DNA of 64,000 bases from Macrostomum hystrix (taxonomy: Eukaryota; Platyhelminthes; Macrostomidae), in contig CATNEN010000013.1 in NCBI GenBank assembly GCA_950097015.1, forward strand, positions 1-64,000. Direction: 5' to 3'. The notes under the pieces were generated by a model. The model was not told where the DNA came from and searched no databases. It saw nothing but the letters and a program-made list of their open reading frames with translations. The position numbers and the translations under genes were made by a program. Position 1 is the first letter of the stretch. Each line of letters starts with the position of its first letter. Shown here one piece after another: positions 1 through 11,700 of the stretch.

Positions 1-1
1 C

Positions 2-472
2 GCCGCCGCTACACGACTGCGACGCGCCGGGCCCAGCGAAGAGGCTCGGGCCCCACTAGCTGGTACCCTCTACCGCCTGCTGGACTTGTCAACCTACTTC
101 ACCATGTTCTACGAGGGCCGGCACTCGGCCGCCCTGCAGCTCCTGGATCATCTGCGCCTGCTGCCCTCCCGCCTAGACGCTGTTGACGCCCGGGTGCGCG
201 CCTTTGAATCGTCTGGTTCCGACGAGCTGCGCCGCTGCCTTCCAGACCTGCTGCTGACGTGCATGCGCCTGCTGCAGCTGCTCCATCGGGCCGCTGTGGA
301 CGCCTCCGCCCGGCCTGCTGGCGGCGGTGGACTGTCCGACCCGGCGCCGCCGGCGGCCGCTGAGATGCGCGAGCGCGCCCAGGCTCTGGTGGCGTTCGCC
401 GGCAAGCTGCCGTTTCGCCTGCCATCCAGTGTCTACGCCAGGCTAACCCAGCTCGAAGTGCAGATTGTCTGA
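2..472 (+). CDS. NUP93: Nucleoporin NUP93, C-terminal exon (partial)
   Basis: This is the 3' end of the gene for NUP93, a scaffold nucleoporin of the inner ring of the nuclear pore complex. The frame is open from base 2 to the TGA at 470-472, about 156 codons, and the 5' part lies outside the window. The residues match the family's helical C-terminus in order: a TLYRLLDLSTYF segment, an acidic/aromatic MFYEGRHSAAL helix, LRLLPSRLDAVDARVRAF, a LPDLLLTCMRLLQLL helix and a final ALVAFAGKLPFRLP...RLTQLEVQIV tail. Vertebrate NUP93 ends the same way, with FAG...P near the end and an LVQMEV-type terminus. A Gly/Ala/Pro-rich insert near the middle is not typical of vertebrate NUP93. Whether the first few codons are exon or intron cannot be decided from here. 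Confidence 0.85.
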   Translation, partial: AAATRLRRAGPSEEARAPLAGTLYRLLDLSTYFTMFYEGRHSAALQLLDHLRLLPSRLDAVDARVRAFESSGSDELRRCLPDLLLTCMRLLQLLHRAAVDASARPAGGGGLSDPAPPAAAEMRERAQALVAFAGKLPFRLPSSVYARLTQLEVQIV

Positions 473-1414
473 GGCCTTGGATTTCAAGCCTAGTTTTAAT
501 CCTTCGAACCCTCTTCAACCCTCCCGGTTACAATCTGGGCATTGTGCGACCTTGGTGTGCTTAGTATCTTATAGGCAATGTTATTTTCGAATTTAGCAGT
601 TTGCTGCTATGCATTTTTCTAGTAATTAGCCATGTTATAATGAACTTTTCCTATTTCATCTGCAACTTATTATTCTGATGTGTTTTCAAGTCAGGTTTGC
701 CAATTGACTATTTGAATTTAATTATAGATTTGGGAGCTAATGCTTTGTTAGATCTAAATTTCTTAATTATAATTAATCAATAAATTCAAAATATAGGACG
801 GTGCTGCAAAAATCTTACAACAAATACCATCCCTGTGTTTGTTGGCTTCGAACTGGCTGTTTCTAGACACCTTACGCAGAATTTGTTTCTCTTTTGGTTA
901 ATTTTTTTAACAGTAATCAATAAATTAATCGATGAAGTTGATCAACACAGCTAAACATGTTTTAATCATGGAAAAGTGACCCTAAATATTTCGCGGTCAT
1001 TTAAAAAAGACGGTCTATATTTTCTCTAATACAGTAAATTCAATAAACTTTGGTATTAAAAGTTACTCTCAGCGGTAGTTAAATCTAAAAAAACGGTAAG
1101 GCAATCATCGTGTTACGCATTCAGCAATAAAAAGCCTACAAAAATAAAGTGCAGTTTCAATCGTACTCCGTGCTTCATGCTTTCAACTATACTGATAGGA
1201 AAACTATGGAAAACTTCAAGGGCATCGTTAAAGTAGTCATTAGGTATCTCGATGTGAAAATGTATTACAATTCTTTCATTTTATTTTTCAATCTATATCA
1301 ACTAGCTCGTATTTAAATGTTGAACTGTTTTTCAAGTGACTAAAGTTTTTTTAGCCCTTCGTTCTCCATAATTCCATGTTTCAATTACAGGTTGTTTAAC
1401 AACGAACAATTGAG
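473..1414. other. AT-rich 3' flank between NUP93 and the dynein gene
   Basis: No coding signal is visible here. An AATAAA at 779-784 on the plus strand could be the NUP93 polyadenylation signal, which would give a 3' UTR of about 320 nt. The rest is AT-rich sequence between two convergent genes. Confidence 0.5.
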
Positions 1415-1420
1415 TTTATT
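1415..1420 (-). terminator. Polyadenylation signal of the dynein gene
   Basis: Plus-strand TTTATT reads AATAAA on the minus strand, about 30 nt downstream of the dynein stop codon at 1449-1451. That implies a very short 3' UTR. Confidence 0.6.
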
Positions 1421-1448
1421 AGATCAGTGCTTTTGTTCAGAGTCTCGA

Positions 1449-2798
1449 TCACACCTGCAGCAGCAATGCCACACCGCCCAGCACCCACTTGGCCGGCTTC
1501 TCCTTGGTCTTGAGGTTGAATGTCCAAACGAAGGTCGGGCCGCGCGTCTTCGTCTTGTACACCGGGCAGGGGTACATGCTGCGCAGGTCCTGCCGGTCTA
1601 CCGGGATGGCCTTGATGAAGATGACCGGCACCACAGGGGCCAGCTCCTTGAGACGGGCCTCCTGGATCATGCCAGTCTGCGTGTCCCAGCGCGCACCCTC
1701 CATGTACAGGCCGTGGATGTAGGCGCCCTCTCTGGGCGGGCCAGCCATGTCTTCGCGGGTCTTCTTGGTGACGTCGCACTGCAGGCACATGCGGTCCAGC
1801 GGCCATTCGTTCTTGCGCGCCATCTGCTGCATGATGGCTGTGAGGAACGACTGCGGGTTGAACAGGCCGCCCAGCCACACAGCTGCTGGCAGCTGGAAGT
1901 CTGATGTCCAGCTCTCAAGCTCCTTGACACGCTGAAGCAGGTCGGCGTACCAAACTGTCAAGCCGAACAGAGATGGATAGGCGCGGCGTTCCCAGCTCTC
2001 CGGCACCTGGTCGAGGAACATCGAGTTGCTGAGGGCTTCCATTGCCGGTGTGATTGTGAGCTCGCCCTTCAGGCCGAGATCCAGCTCCTTGAGAGTTCGC
2101 CGGATCTCTGAGAGCAGCATGTTCATTCGCTCGCACTCCTGGAAAGCTACGACCACGTAGGGAGTGCGCTCCTCTGGTGGCACCTTGGCCTGAATCTCCA
2201 CGAGGTTGAACTCGTCCGGCAGCTTCTCCATGATCTCGTCCAGAATCTGCTTGATCTTCTCCTCCCTGGAGACTCCGCCGCCGCTGCCTGCGCCAGAGTC
2301 GCGCGGCTGCATTTCGAAGACTGTCTTGAATAGCTTCTCGCTGGTTGTTGTGAGGAACTCGATCTCGGCATTCGAGTGCAGGCCGTACAGATACGGGCTC
2401 TCGGGCGGCAGGCACTCATCAATGTACGCGTGGTAGCCTTTGAAATCTGAGTTCGGCGGGATTCGGAAACCTGGAGCCAAGTGAAGTTCACCGTCCAGCA
2501 TTTCCGGTGCCAGGTACTCCTCCAGGTAGGTCTTGCACAATTTGCGATCCCAGTCATCGGTAATGTGACCGCCATACATAATGTCACCAAACAGGTAGCG
2601 CAGGTCCTCCCATGGAACCTTGGAATTGGCTTCCAGGTAGTTGTAAAGCACGTTGACTGAAATTACGAGATCTCCAGTATTGAATGGGTACACTCGGTTC
2701 CAGCCTTGAGGTCCAAACTTGCGTCGCTCCGACACGACAGCATGGAAATAGCCGAGAGCAAACAGGATTGTCTTGAACTCGTTCTCGCGAGCGCACAT
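1449..2798 (-). CDS. Dynein heavy chain C-terminal domain (intact 449 codons)
   Basis: This stretch is uninterrupted from [39 protein letters not shown] to the TGA at 1449-1451. It includes the family landmarks [61 protein letters not shown] and [10 protein letters not shown], and a terminus close to DNAH9/DNAH17. It is notable that this segment is fully open directly beside the broken 2.8-6.7 kb stretch. It is part of the same exon, not a separate gene. Confidence 0.88.
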   Translation of the reverse strand: MCARENEFKTILFALGYFHAVVSERRKFGPQGWNRVYPFNTGDLVISVNVLYNYLEANSKVPWEDLRYLFGDIMYGGHITDDWDRKLCKTYLEEYLAPEMLDGELHLAPGFRIPPNSDFKGYHAYIDECLPPESPYLYGLHSNAEIEFLTTTSEKLFKTVFEMQPRDSGAGSGGGVSREEKIKQILDEIMEKLPDEFNLVEIQAKVPPEERTPYVVVAFQECERMNMLLSEIRRTLKELDLGLKGELTITPAMEALSNSMFLDQVPESWERRAYPSLFGLTVWYADLLQRVKELESWTSDFQLPAAVWLGGLFNPQSFLTAIMQQMARKNEWPLDRMCLQCDVTKKTREDMAGPPREGAYIHGLYMEGARWDTQTGMIQEARLKELAPVVPVIFIKAIPVDRQDLRSMYPCPVYKTKTRGPTFVWTFNLKTKEKPAKWVLGGVALLLQV

Positions 2799-5700
2799 CT
2801 CCAGTGTGTCTTGTTGAAGTTGTTACTGCGCCTTATGAAGATGGCAAACATGCCAGTCGGTGGTTCGTTTGTTATCTTGATAGCGTTCTCAAGAATGCCC
2901 TGCGGAATGATGTGCGACTCTGCGCTGGATGGCGGCTCTGCCGACACGTAGATGCGGTAGTTTTCATGCGCCGACTCCGCATACTCCTCCAGCTTCTTCT
3001 CCAGAACACCAAGCCACTGTGCCACCAGATGCACGTTCTGCAGCACACCCAGTTTCCCTCCTGTGCAGCCAAATCCATTGCTCGCTCTCGACCACTTCCT
3101 GACCTTGGCCCAAGCTGATGTTGTGGAAATTCTTGTGGTCCGAGTCGAAACCTAGTGTTCGGCCACGCTTCTCGACATCCTTCAGCGGGTCAACTCCAGG
3201 AGACAGAATGAGAAGATTGGTGTTGCAGGACCCGACTCCTCATAGGGACTTGGCGAACTCAAGAGTCGTACCCTCGACGTACTTCTGGCCCAGCTTTTCA
3301 GCCACAAAGTCTGTTACAGCGTAGTCATGCGGTCAGGACGCAGGGCGCGCATCATGCACAGTCGCTGCAGCGCAGTTTTATTTTTCACTCCTGTGGGAAC
3401 TTCCTCCTTCTCGGGGCACTCGCTCTCAACGAACTTCTTCCAGCGCTTTGCAGATCCTTCGATGTCGCGATCTAGGTTTCGGAACTCGTCCATGTTGGGA
3501 AAGCGCCTTCACGCCTCCCCAGCCATTGTTGGTCAAGAAGTCGACTGGCGTTGTGAGATTCGGTACGATTGGGAAGCGGAGCAGGAGTCCAGCTCACTCG
3601 GCTTGATCTCCTTGCTCATGAGGAGGATCTGGAAGGCCATCTGCGCGGTGAAGATGAGCTTGTCCCTTTCGAAAGAGAACCGCGGGTGGTGTAAACGTAG
3701 ATTGAGTAAGTGATGGAGTCAATCATAGTTCTTCACACGCTCCTTCAGGTCCTCATTTGGCTCAGCGCGATCAATGCCCTTGTCGAAGACGACGCGGAAC
3801 GGCCTTCAGGAGCAGAACTGGTACATCGGATTGATCTTGTTCAGATCATTGAGGCATGAAGTACAGCAGCGATGCCCGTCCTGCAGCAGATCGGTACCAC
3901 TCGCGAGCCTCGTTGATCTCTACTTCTGTCACCTTGGCTTGCGCAACCTTCTCTTCGATTTCGATGGCGTTCGCTTGTTAGTTTCCAGGTTCTCCACCAG
4001 GGCATAGTCGCCCAAGAAGTGCCCTCCGCAGCAGAGAGACGCGCCAGTAGGGAGTCTTTCGAGGTTTCTTCAGTGTGATCTTGAACTCGTTCTGCTGCCT
4101 TGTGAGGTCCGATTTAAGCTGCTCCAGATCTGGACGCTCCTTGCACGACAGACGCCAGGAGCTGGTCCTCGAGTCCATCGCGAGTCACAGTGAAGTTGAT
4201 CAGTGTCGTCTGTGCTTGCATCTCCGGTTTGTAATGAGGATTAGCTAGCTTTGGTCTGCAGGATCAGCTAAAGTCCGGGTTGTATTCCACCTCTTTGTCG
4301 CCTAGCTTGATTGCACGGCCCTTCTTAATTGTGTTACGGCCGAGCAGTGGGTCCAGGACCGGGTCCACATTCTCTTCGATCTGCTCCAGCAGGACTGTTG
4401 TCACCAGCGGAAACAGCGGCCTCGATCTTGTCCATGTAGCCTTTGTTGCCAGCCTAATGACCTCAGCGCATCTCCGTACCTGTTCTTGTCCACTTAATGC
4501 CTGTAGCTGGGGATCAATCATCAGCGGCCAGCGCTCGGCTTACTTGTCAGAATTGTGGCATTTTCGATTGACAGCGGTCACTGGGCAGACCCTCGTTATT
4601 CCAGGTGGCAATCTGAGCGTCATCTCCCAGCCATGGAGATTGGATCGATGTTCTCAGTGATTGGTACTCGCGTTTGGCAGACCCTTAAGGAATGGCAGCC
4701 CAGCTGGTCATAAGGTCCATACGGTACTGCTTTGTGAAGCAACGACGTAGGACAGGAAGGCGGCAGTGATGAGGACATCACCGGGCAGAGTCTTTTCCTG
4801 CTCCTTGTAGAGCTTAACTTGGTTGCCCAGCGAATGTTCTCTGAAGCCAGTCCACCGACAAGTCTGTTGGCCAAAACTCGATGGTCTTGTACGTGAGGTC
4901 GCTTCCTGCTGGCACTTCATCTTGTCAGCCGTAGCCTTCTCGAACTCGGCAGTAAGGATGCCCAGCTTGTTCTCCAACTCACGGATCTTTGGCACTGGAT
5001 GCCCTCTAGCTTCTCAGTAGCCGCTCGCAGCTGCTCGTTGGCCTCATCGAGTGCATCGCGCTTGGGCTTACAAAAGTGTATAACCTCGTAGTAACTACGA
5101 TGTGATTACCCAGGAGCACAGCCCAGAGGCGGGCCATCGACTTCGATCTTGATTAGCTCTGGCTCGAACTCCGGATCCTTGATTACCTGTCTACTTCTTT
5201 TAGGCAGTTCTCATGAATGTTGTCTTTATCGTAGTGAATCAGATTGTCCAGGAACTGATCGCCCTTGCCCAGTGATTCCCGCCTTGGTATTCTTCCAGCT
5301 GCGATCATTGACCTTGGGCACTTTGCCTGCCTGGTGCCAGTAGGCACATGACAGCGGCTGCCACCTTTACGACAGCCTCCGGAGGGGTACCGAACGACTT
5401 CATCTCAGTCAGATTGTTCTTGTTCAGTTGTGTTCAAGGGCGCTCCTGGGCAGCCTGCAGTGCGGGCTCAGCCTTGGCCAGATCTTCTTCGCATTCCTTC
5501 TGCTTGACTGTCACATTAGCCTTGATCTTCGACACCTTCTCCTCCTCCCTGATCGGCGAACGCCTTCTCTTTGCTGACCTTTCAGTCTCGGTGCCCACAA
5601 TTCCAGCAGCTTGTTTGCATCCTCGTTCTTCTGGGCCAGCTCTACTTCCTGTGCTGCCAGCTTTGCCTTGAGATCGTCCACCTGCTGGGCCGTTGACTCC

Positions 5701-8700
5701 AGTTTTCTCTAGACCGTTCTCCAGACGGCTCAGTCTTTCCTAGAGAGATCCGAGTGCTGACGCTTTAGCATGTTTTGGTAGAGGTTGATCTGCTCGAGGA
5801 ACGACTTCGGTGTGTGTAGTTGTAGCGTCGCTCGTTCAGTAGATATTCTGCGCTCTTCTCGTTCACCGATTTGTGCACAAAGCTCATGAACTGAGCCACA
5901 GTCTCTCTGGAGGCCTCGTCAGAAGCTCCACGTCCTGAAGGAAGCGCCTGGAAACCCCGAGATGAGAGCTTCTTTGGGCCATTCGTGGAACCCAATCAAT
6001 TGCCGTGCAGTTGACAAACGGCTGGGAATTTGCGAGCGCGAACGCGTAGTGCAGTTCCGACCGGGCTGAAGCACAGAATCACCTTTAGGGTTTCGTCGGA
6101 CCTTGCGATGAAGTACTTCCAGCAGTTCTCGCGGGTGTCCTGGAGGCCAACTCCTTTCACTTCGGAACGCATTCCGTTGATAACGTTCTCAACTTCATCG
6201 TCAGGCAGGAGGTCCGGGATTTCACCGGATGCCAGTAGATCGTTAACGAGCACGAGGAACTCTCGTCGGGCCACCTGTGCGTCGGTCATGAGGAAGACCA
6301 TGCCGATGTTCTTCAGGCCTGCTTTGATATATAGCTGCGCAAGGTCAGCCTTGAGGTCTGGAATGCTGTAGCCCTTGCGTAAGGTGATCTGGAACACTTC
6401 CAGGCTGCTGATGAAGGCGGCGAGGCGAGACAGCGACTGCTTGCCGGAGCCGCCGACGCCAACCAGGAGGGCATTGCCACGCGGCGATTCCAGAATGCGG
6501 TTGATGCGCAGAATGTGCGCAATGGCGTCCTCGAATAGCACCAGGTTCATCGCTGCATTGATCTCGTTGTCAGTTGTCCAGAGCATCCAGCAGGATCTTG
6601 TTGATGTCTTGGAAACTTCTCGACTGGCATGTACTCGGCTCTCCGATGCCTGTGGCAAAGTGGCAGTACATGTTAGGCGATGCAAATACCCACTGCTCAT
6701 CCACTGATCTTCGAATCCCTTCTTGACGATCTCCTTCACAATCTTCTTGTACGTCTCAATGTCGGCTTCCTCCGGTTCAGTTTGTCGCAGTAGACCCGCT
6801 CAGCCTCGTGCATGTACAGGCGGATGATGTCTGCTCGGCTGCTTCAGGCACTCAGGGAGGGTGAACAGCAGGCCCTGAAATATTTAGGTTATAAAATACA
6901 TTTTGGATTTGAAAAAAATGCTGAAATTCTTCTGTGGAAGTTCATAAATTCTTAGTCTGTGACACGATTTTTTAACTAATAAGCTCTTTCGAAATACGTT
7001 AAAAATTTAGTAGGATGAATGGAAATTTTCTATAGAATCATTAGACAAATCAGTAGTTATTTTTACCTGGAAGATGTTGCTGAGGTCGCGGAGGTTGAAC
7101 ACGTAGTGGAACTTAATAGCCGTCGGCAGGAAGACCGAAGCCATCTTATTGTGCAGCGTGAGCGCTGTGTCGGTGACGCTGCCCAGCCATCTTCTGCACA
7201 ATGGCCGGGAAGCTGTGGCATCTGCAAGTGCTGAGACAGGATGCTGTTGTAGATGGTGCGCACTGCGTCCTGACCAGGAAAGGACAGGGCGAACACGGCA
7301 AAGTGGCGCTGCAGACGCGGATTGATGGTGAAGCTGCCAGCTGTCGGGTTCATGCAGGCCACGTACTGCGTGTTGTGAATGTCCTTCAGGGTCAGCTTAC
7401 CCCGGTCGTACCAGTGGCTGTAGTCCAGGTGCTGTCGGATGAGAGTGTGCGGCTGCACTGTGAAGTATTTGTCAACCTCGGGCATATTCATGTCGTCGAT
7501 GAAGTAGATCAGCTTCTTGGTGCCTGGCGGACCAACAGTTCCTACCAGCCTTCTTCTCCAGCGGCTTCTCCAGCACGCGTTGCAACATCTCGGAGGTTGT
7601 GTAGAAGTTGAATGGCACATTGGCGATCATGTAGTCCTCGCCTAGGCCGCCGAGTTGTCGCCGAGCAGCACAGACTTGCCTGTGCCGGCGCCACCGATCA
7701 GCATGACCGGCCGCCTTCTTCTCGATCAGCAGGTCCAGGAAGTAGCGAATGCGCGTGGTCTCGGAAGTCGGCACCAGAGTGGCCTGTGAGTTTAAATGCA
7801 TTGTTAAGTTTACACTTTTGTCAGAAAATTATTTCCATAGGAAAGCTTGTGAGATTTTTAACCAAAAACGGGCTAGAGTGAAGAGCTTTTTCATTACAAT
7901 CAAAAAATGAAATATGCTTGTGAACTGTCTCAACTTTGTGTGAAAAGTAAAAACTCGTTTAAAGTATTGGCGACGACATCAAAGCAATGCTCGTGTGAGG
8001 TGCTAACATGACAACTACGCTCGTAGCTGTGACAACCTGTCTGGCGACCGTGAAAGCAGGCTATGCCAGACAGTTCACCTCATGCAGGTTGATCACCGGT
8101 CTCCGCGTCGGCTGCACCACCGAGACTGGTCGCTGCTTTGGGTCTGAATATGACTGCTGCTGCTGCTGTTGCTGCAACCTTAATGTGCCTTGCTGCTGCT
8201 GTTGTTGCTGCTGGTCCGTTGTGTGGCCTTGAGCCCCCGAATGCGAGGGCTGTGGTTTCTAATTTACGGATCAATTGTGTTTTCAGCTTTATTTCGTTCC
8301 TCAAATCGCTAATACTAGAACTAAAACGTTTCTTTCACCATGGTTAGTTTTAGTCAATATGTTAGTGCACTCAGAGACCAGATAAGTATTTTAAGTCATA
8401 CCTGTAGCGGAATATCCGGATCCAGCTCAAACTTCTGCACGATCTTAGTCCATGGCTCAAACTTCTTGGTCTCATTGTCGATGAAGTAGTCGAAAACAGT
8501 GCCCTGCGCTGGGAACTTGACTGTCTTGAACTCGGTCACCCACCACTTGGTGAATTCAACTCTGTGATCCACCAGCTGGTCCTGGAACATTGAGCCGCCG
8601 AAGGCCCAGACGCAGCAGAAGACGAAGTAGACCTCGTACCACTCTTTCGGGCAATCTTGCGGACAGTTCTCCTGCGTAACGAGGCACTCTAGTAGGGCGC

Positions 8701-11700
8701 ACAGCATCTGGATGTGCGCGATGTCGGCGATTGGCGTGATTTTCTTGAACCCTGTGGCGCAGCACGTCCAGGCAGGGTGGTACGTACTTCTCGAACAGGA
8801 TCTGGAGGTTGGCCTGCTCAGCTTGCACCTCGCGCGTTGCAAGCCAGGACGTGACGTACGGGTTCCAGCCCAAGTCCGCCGGGTTCAAGTACAGAATACC
8901 GGCACGAGACACAGTGGCTGGCGTCGCAGTCTTCAGGTGGCTGATCTCGAACAGCAGGCGCATGGAAGGTGTTAGAGGAATTCGCTCGTTCGAGGCGAGT
9001 GTAAGAATCTTATTATCGTCCATGACAGTGTTTAGAGACTCAATCCACATCGGGTCAATGTCTCCGTCCAGAACAATCCACTTAGGCCCGTCGTGAGTGA
9101 CGTTGGCAAGGTCGCGCATGATCACGGAGAAGAGTCCGTCCTTCCACTCGCGCGTCGCCGGATTGATGATGCCGAACAACTCGTCGTTCGTCACAGCCTT
9201 GGGGTTCAGGTCCACCGCCATCGGCTTCTTCTTCTGGTTTTGATAGGTCCTTGTTTAGGGCGCGCCACACCTTTGATTTACCAGTTCCGGCGTTACCAAG
9301 CACGAACACGGAGTGTCGCACGGCGAACAGTTCCTGCAGCTGCACAACCTTCAGGATGAAGTTGTCTTCTGGCTGAAGCTTGAGATCCAGTGTTGCAACT
9401 CGAACTTCTTTCTCGAAGTCGAGGTCGCGCTTCCTGGGCACGTCCAAGGCTGGGAACAGGTCTCCGATAAGGCCCATGAAGATGGGCAGGTCCATCGGTC
9501 ACGATCTTGGGAATGTTGAAATCTCGCAGCGCACGCATGAGCACCTGATCCTCCGGTCTCTGTGGATCGCCTCGCTTCAGTGCACCGGCAACCACCAGCA
9601 CGGACTTGATGGCTCTGAGACCCCAATCGTAGTGGTCTTGCTTGGACAGCAGCTCTCGGCAGAGCGAGTATAGTGTGATAAACTTTCTTGCCAGGAGACG
9701 AGCTTCGAGGAAGCCCTCGGCCACCATCATGATCTCAGCGATCAGCTCAAAGTCTGGCACCACCATGGCGCAGGGTCGGAACAGCGCCTTCAGGTTCTCA
9801 GGCAACTCAGTTCGGCCGGCGTAGCTGGAAATCGTAGGCATCCGTATTACGAGCTATCCGATCAAGTGACACAATTTAATGTAACAATCGAGCACATTAA
9901 GCACACACTTACCCAGGGTTCATTGTGATGAAAATGCCGACAGACGCCTCTAGGTTAATGTCCTCGCCAAGGAAGTCGAAGCGAGTCTTCTTGTACTTAA
10001 TGGCGTCCTGGATGCACTTCACCTGCACTGCAACCACGGAGAGCACCTCGACGGAGATGCGGTTGAACTCGTCGAAGCAGCCCCAGGCGCCGGACTGGGC
10101 CAGACCCTTGTAGATGTTGCCGACAGACTTGTAGTCCATCTGCTCGGAGCAGTTAAACACATACACCATGATGCCCAGCGCTCGGCCGAGATCCTTTGTT
10201 GTCTCCGTCTTTCCAGTACCTGTAAATAGGATTTGTTGGGGGCAGTGTAAGCAAGTAAAACATTCGGTGCTCTGATACTTCATCAATGCTTGTTAGTTAG
10301 TTCAGCAGCTTACCGGCGGGTCCGGCAGGAGCGCCGCTCATGATGAGATGCAAAGACTGCGTTAAGGTGATGTAGCAGCGATCCGTCAGGGGCGTGATCA
10401 CAAGGCGCGGTGTGTTGCCCAGGTATTCATGGGCGTACCGAAACTGAGCGTCGCAGATGTTGGTGAAACAGTCGCCCTTGATTCCACCCTTCTCGTCCTT
10501 TTCGTCCCAGCGATGGCGCAGCTGCGACAGCCAGGTGAAGGCTTGCGAGTTCTCAACCTTCTGTGTGATAAGCTTGCCAACGACGTCTCGGTTGTGCACA
10601 TCGATGGTACAGATGGTCATGATTTTTCTGACGGTCCTGACCACTCAACTCACCGATCAGCATTGAATGAGCGCGTTCAGCTGTGCGATCTGCTTTTTGT
10701 TGTAGTCCTTCAGGGAGTTCTCGTAACCTTCCTCGAGGCGGGCAAAGGCGATGTTGACCTCGCTGGACCAGCCGATCTGGCTGCCTGCCAGGGCTACTTG
10801 CGCCGGATAGTCGAAAATCCACTGGTCGCGAGGCTTCTCCTCATAGGTGCCAACGGCATCGGCAAGTGACTTGCGGACGGTGTCCCGCATTTCATCGAGC
10901 ACGCGATTCAACCACACCTCTACTTGGCCGTTCAAATCGATGGTCTTAGACAGCTTGACCTTCTCGCCATCCTTGGCGTACATGTCCGTCGCCATCTTTG
11001 TCTCTGTGCTACCTTCCTTCTTTAACTCAAGACGCGCAGTACTGTCAAACAGTTTGGTCAAATGCTTCATCACTGCTGGCGGCGAGTTGCCATTTGACAG
11101 GATGTCGAGCAGGTCAGCCGAGGACACGAAGTAGAATCGCGGGAAAGCCAGACGCTTGGTCTCCAGGTACTCCGCCAGAGCTTTTTCGCACAAAACTAGC
11201 TGGCCCTGAATAGCTTCGAGGCGCTCGTAGAGACGGGGTTTGCTGGTGGCCTCCACAACATTCTTCGTCACCTCCACCTCGGAGATTATCTCCTTGAAGT
11301 CTTTGTCCACTTGGTCGAAGCGCTCCGAGTCTTCTGGCAGCTGTTTGCGGATGTCCTCGGATCCGATGAAAATAGACTCCAGATGGGACCATGTCCTTTG
11401 CACTTCAAACCAGATCTGGATTACCTGATCAGCTGTGCTCAGCTTCTGCTGCCAAGAGTTAACCTCTGTGGCAAAGTGCGCGATGTACTTCGATGTAATC
11501 ATGTTTTGAAGCTGCACCTGATTGTCTTCCAGTGTCTCGATCAGCTCCTCGCTTGCCTTCAACAGGGTCACCTGAGTCCGCGGATGCTTCTCGTGCTCAA
11601 ACTCCATCTGCGCCCAGGTAACCTCAAGCTCTTTGAGTACCTTCTTCCATCGACATTTCCTTCACCGACTTGTCCACAATGTTGCGGACATCCTCCTCAT

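Noticed and set aside
2799-6739. Many small introns as an explanation for the dynein frame changes
   Set aside because: No consensus donor/acceptor pairs surround the shifts and the family sequence continues on both sides without a gap, so indels are the simpler reading.
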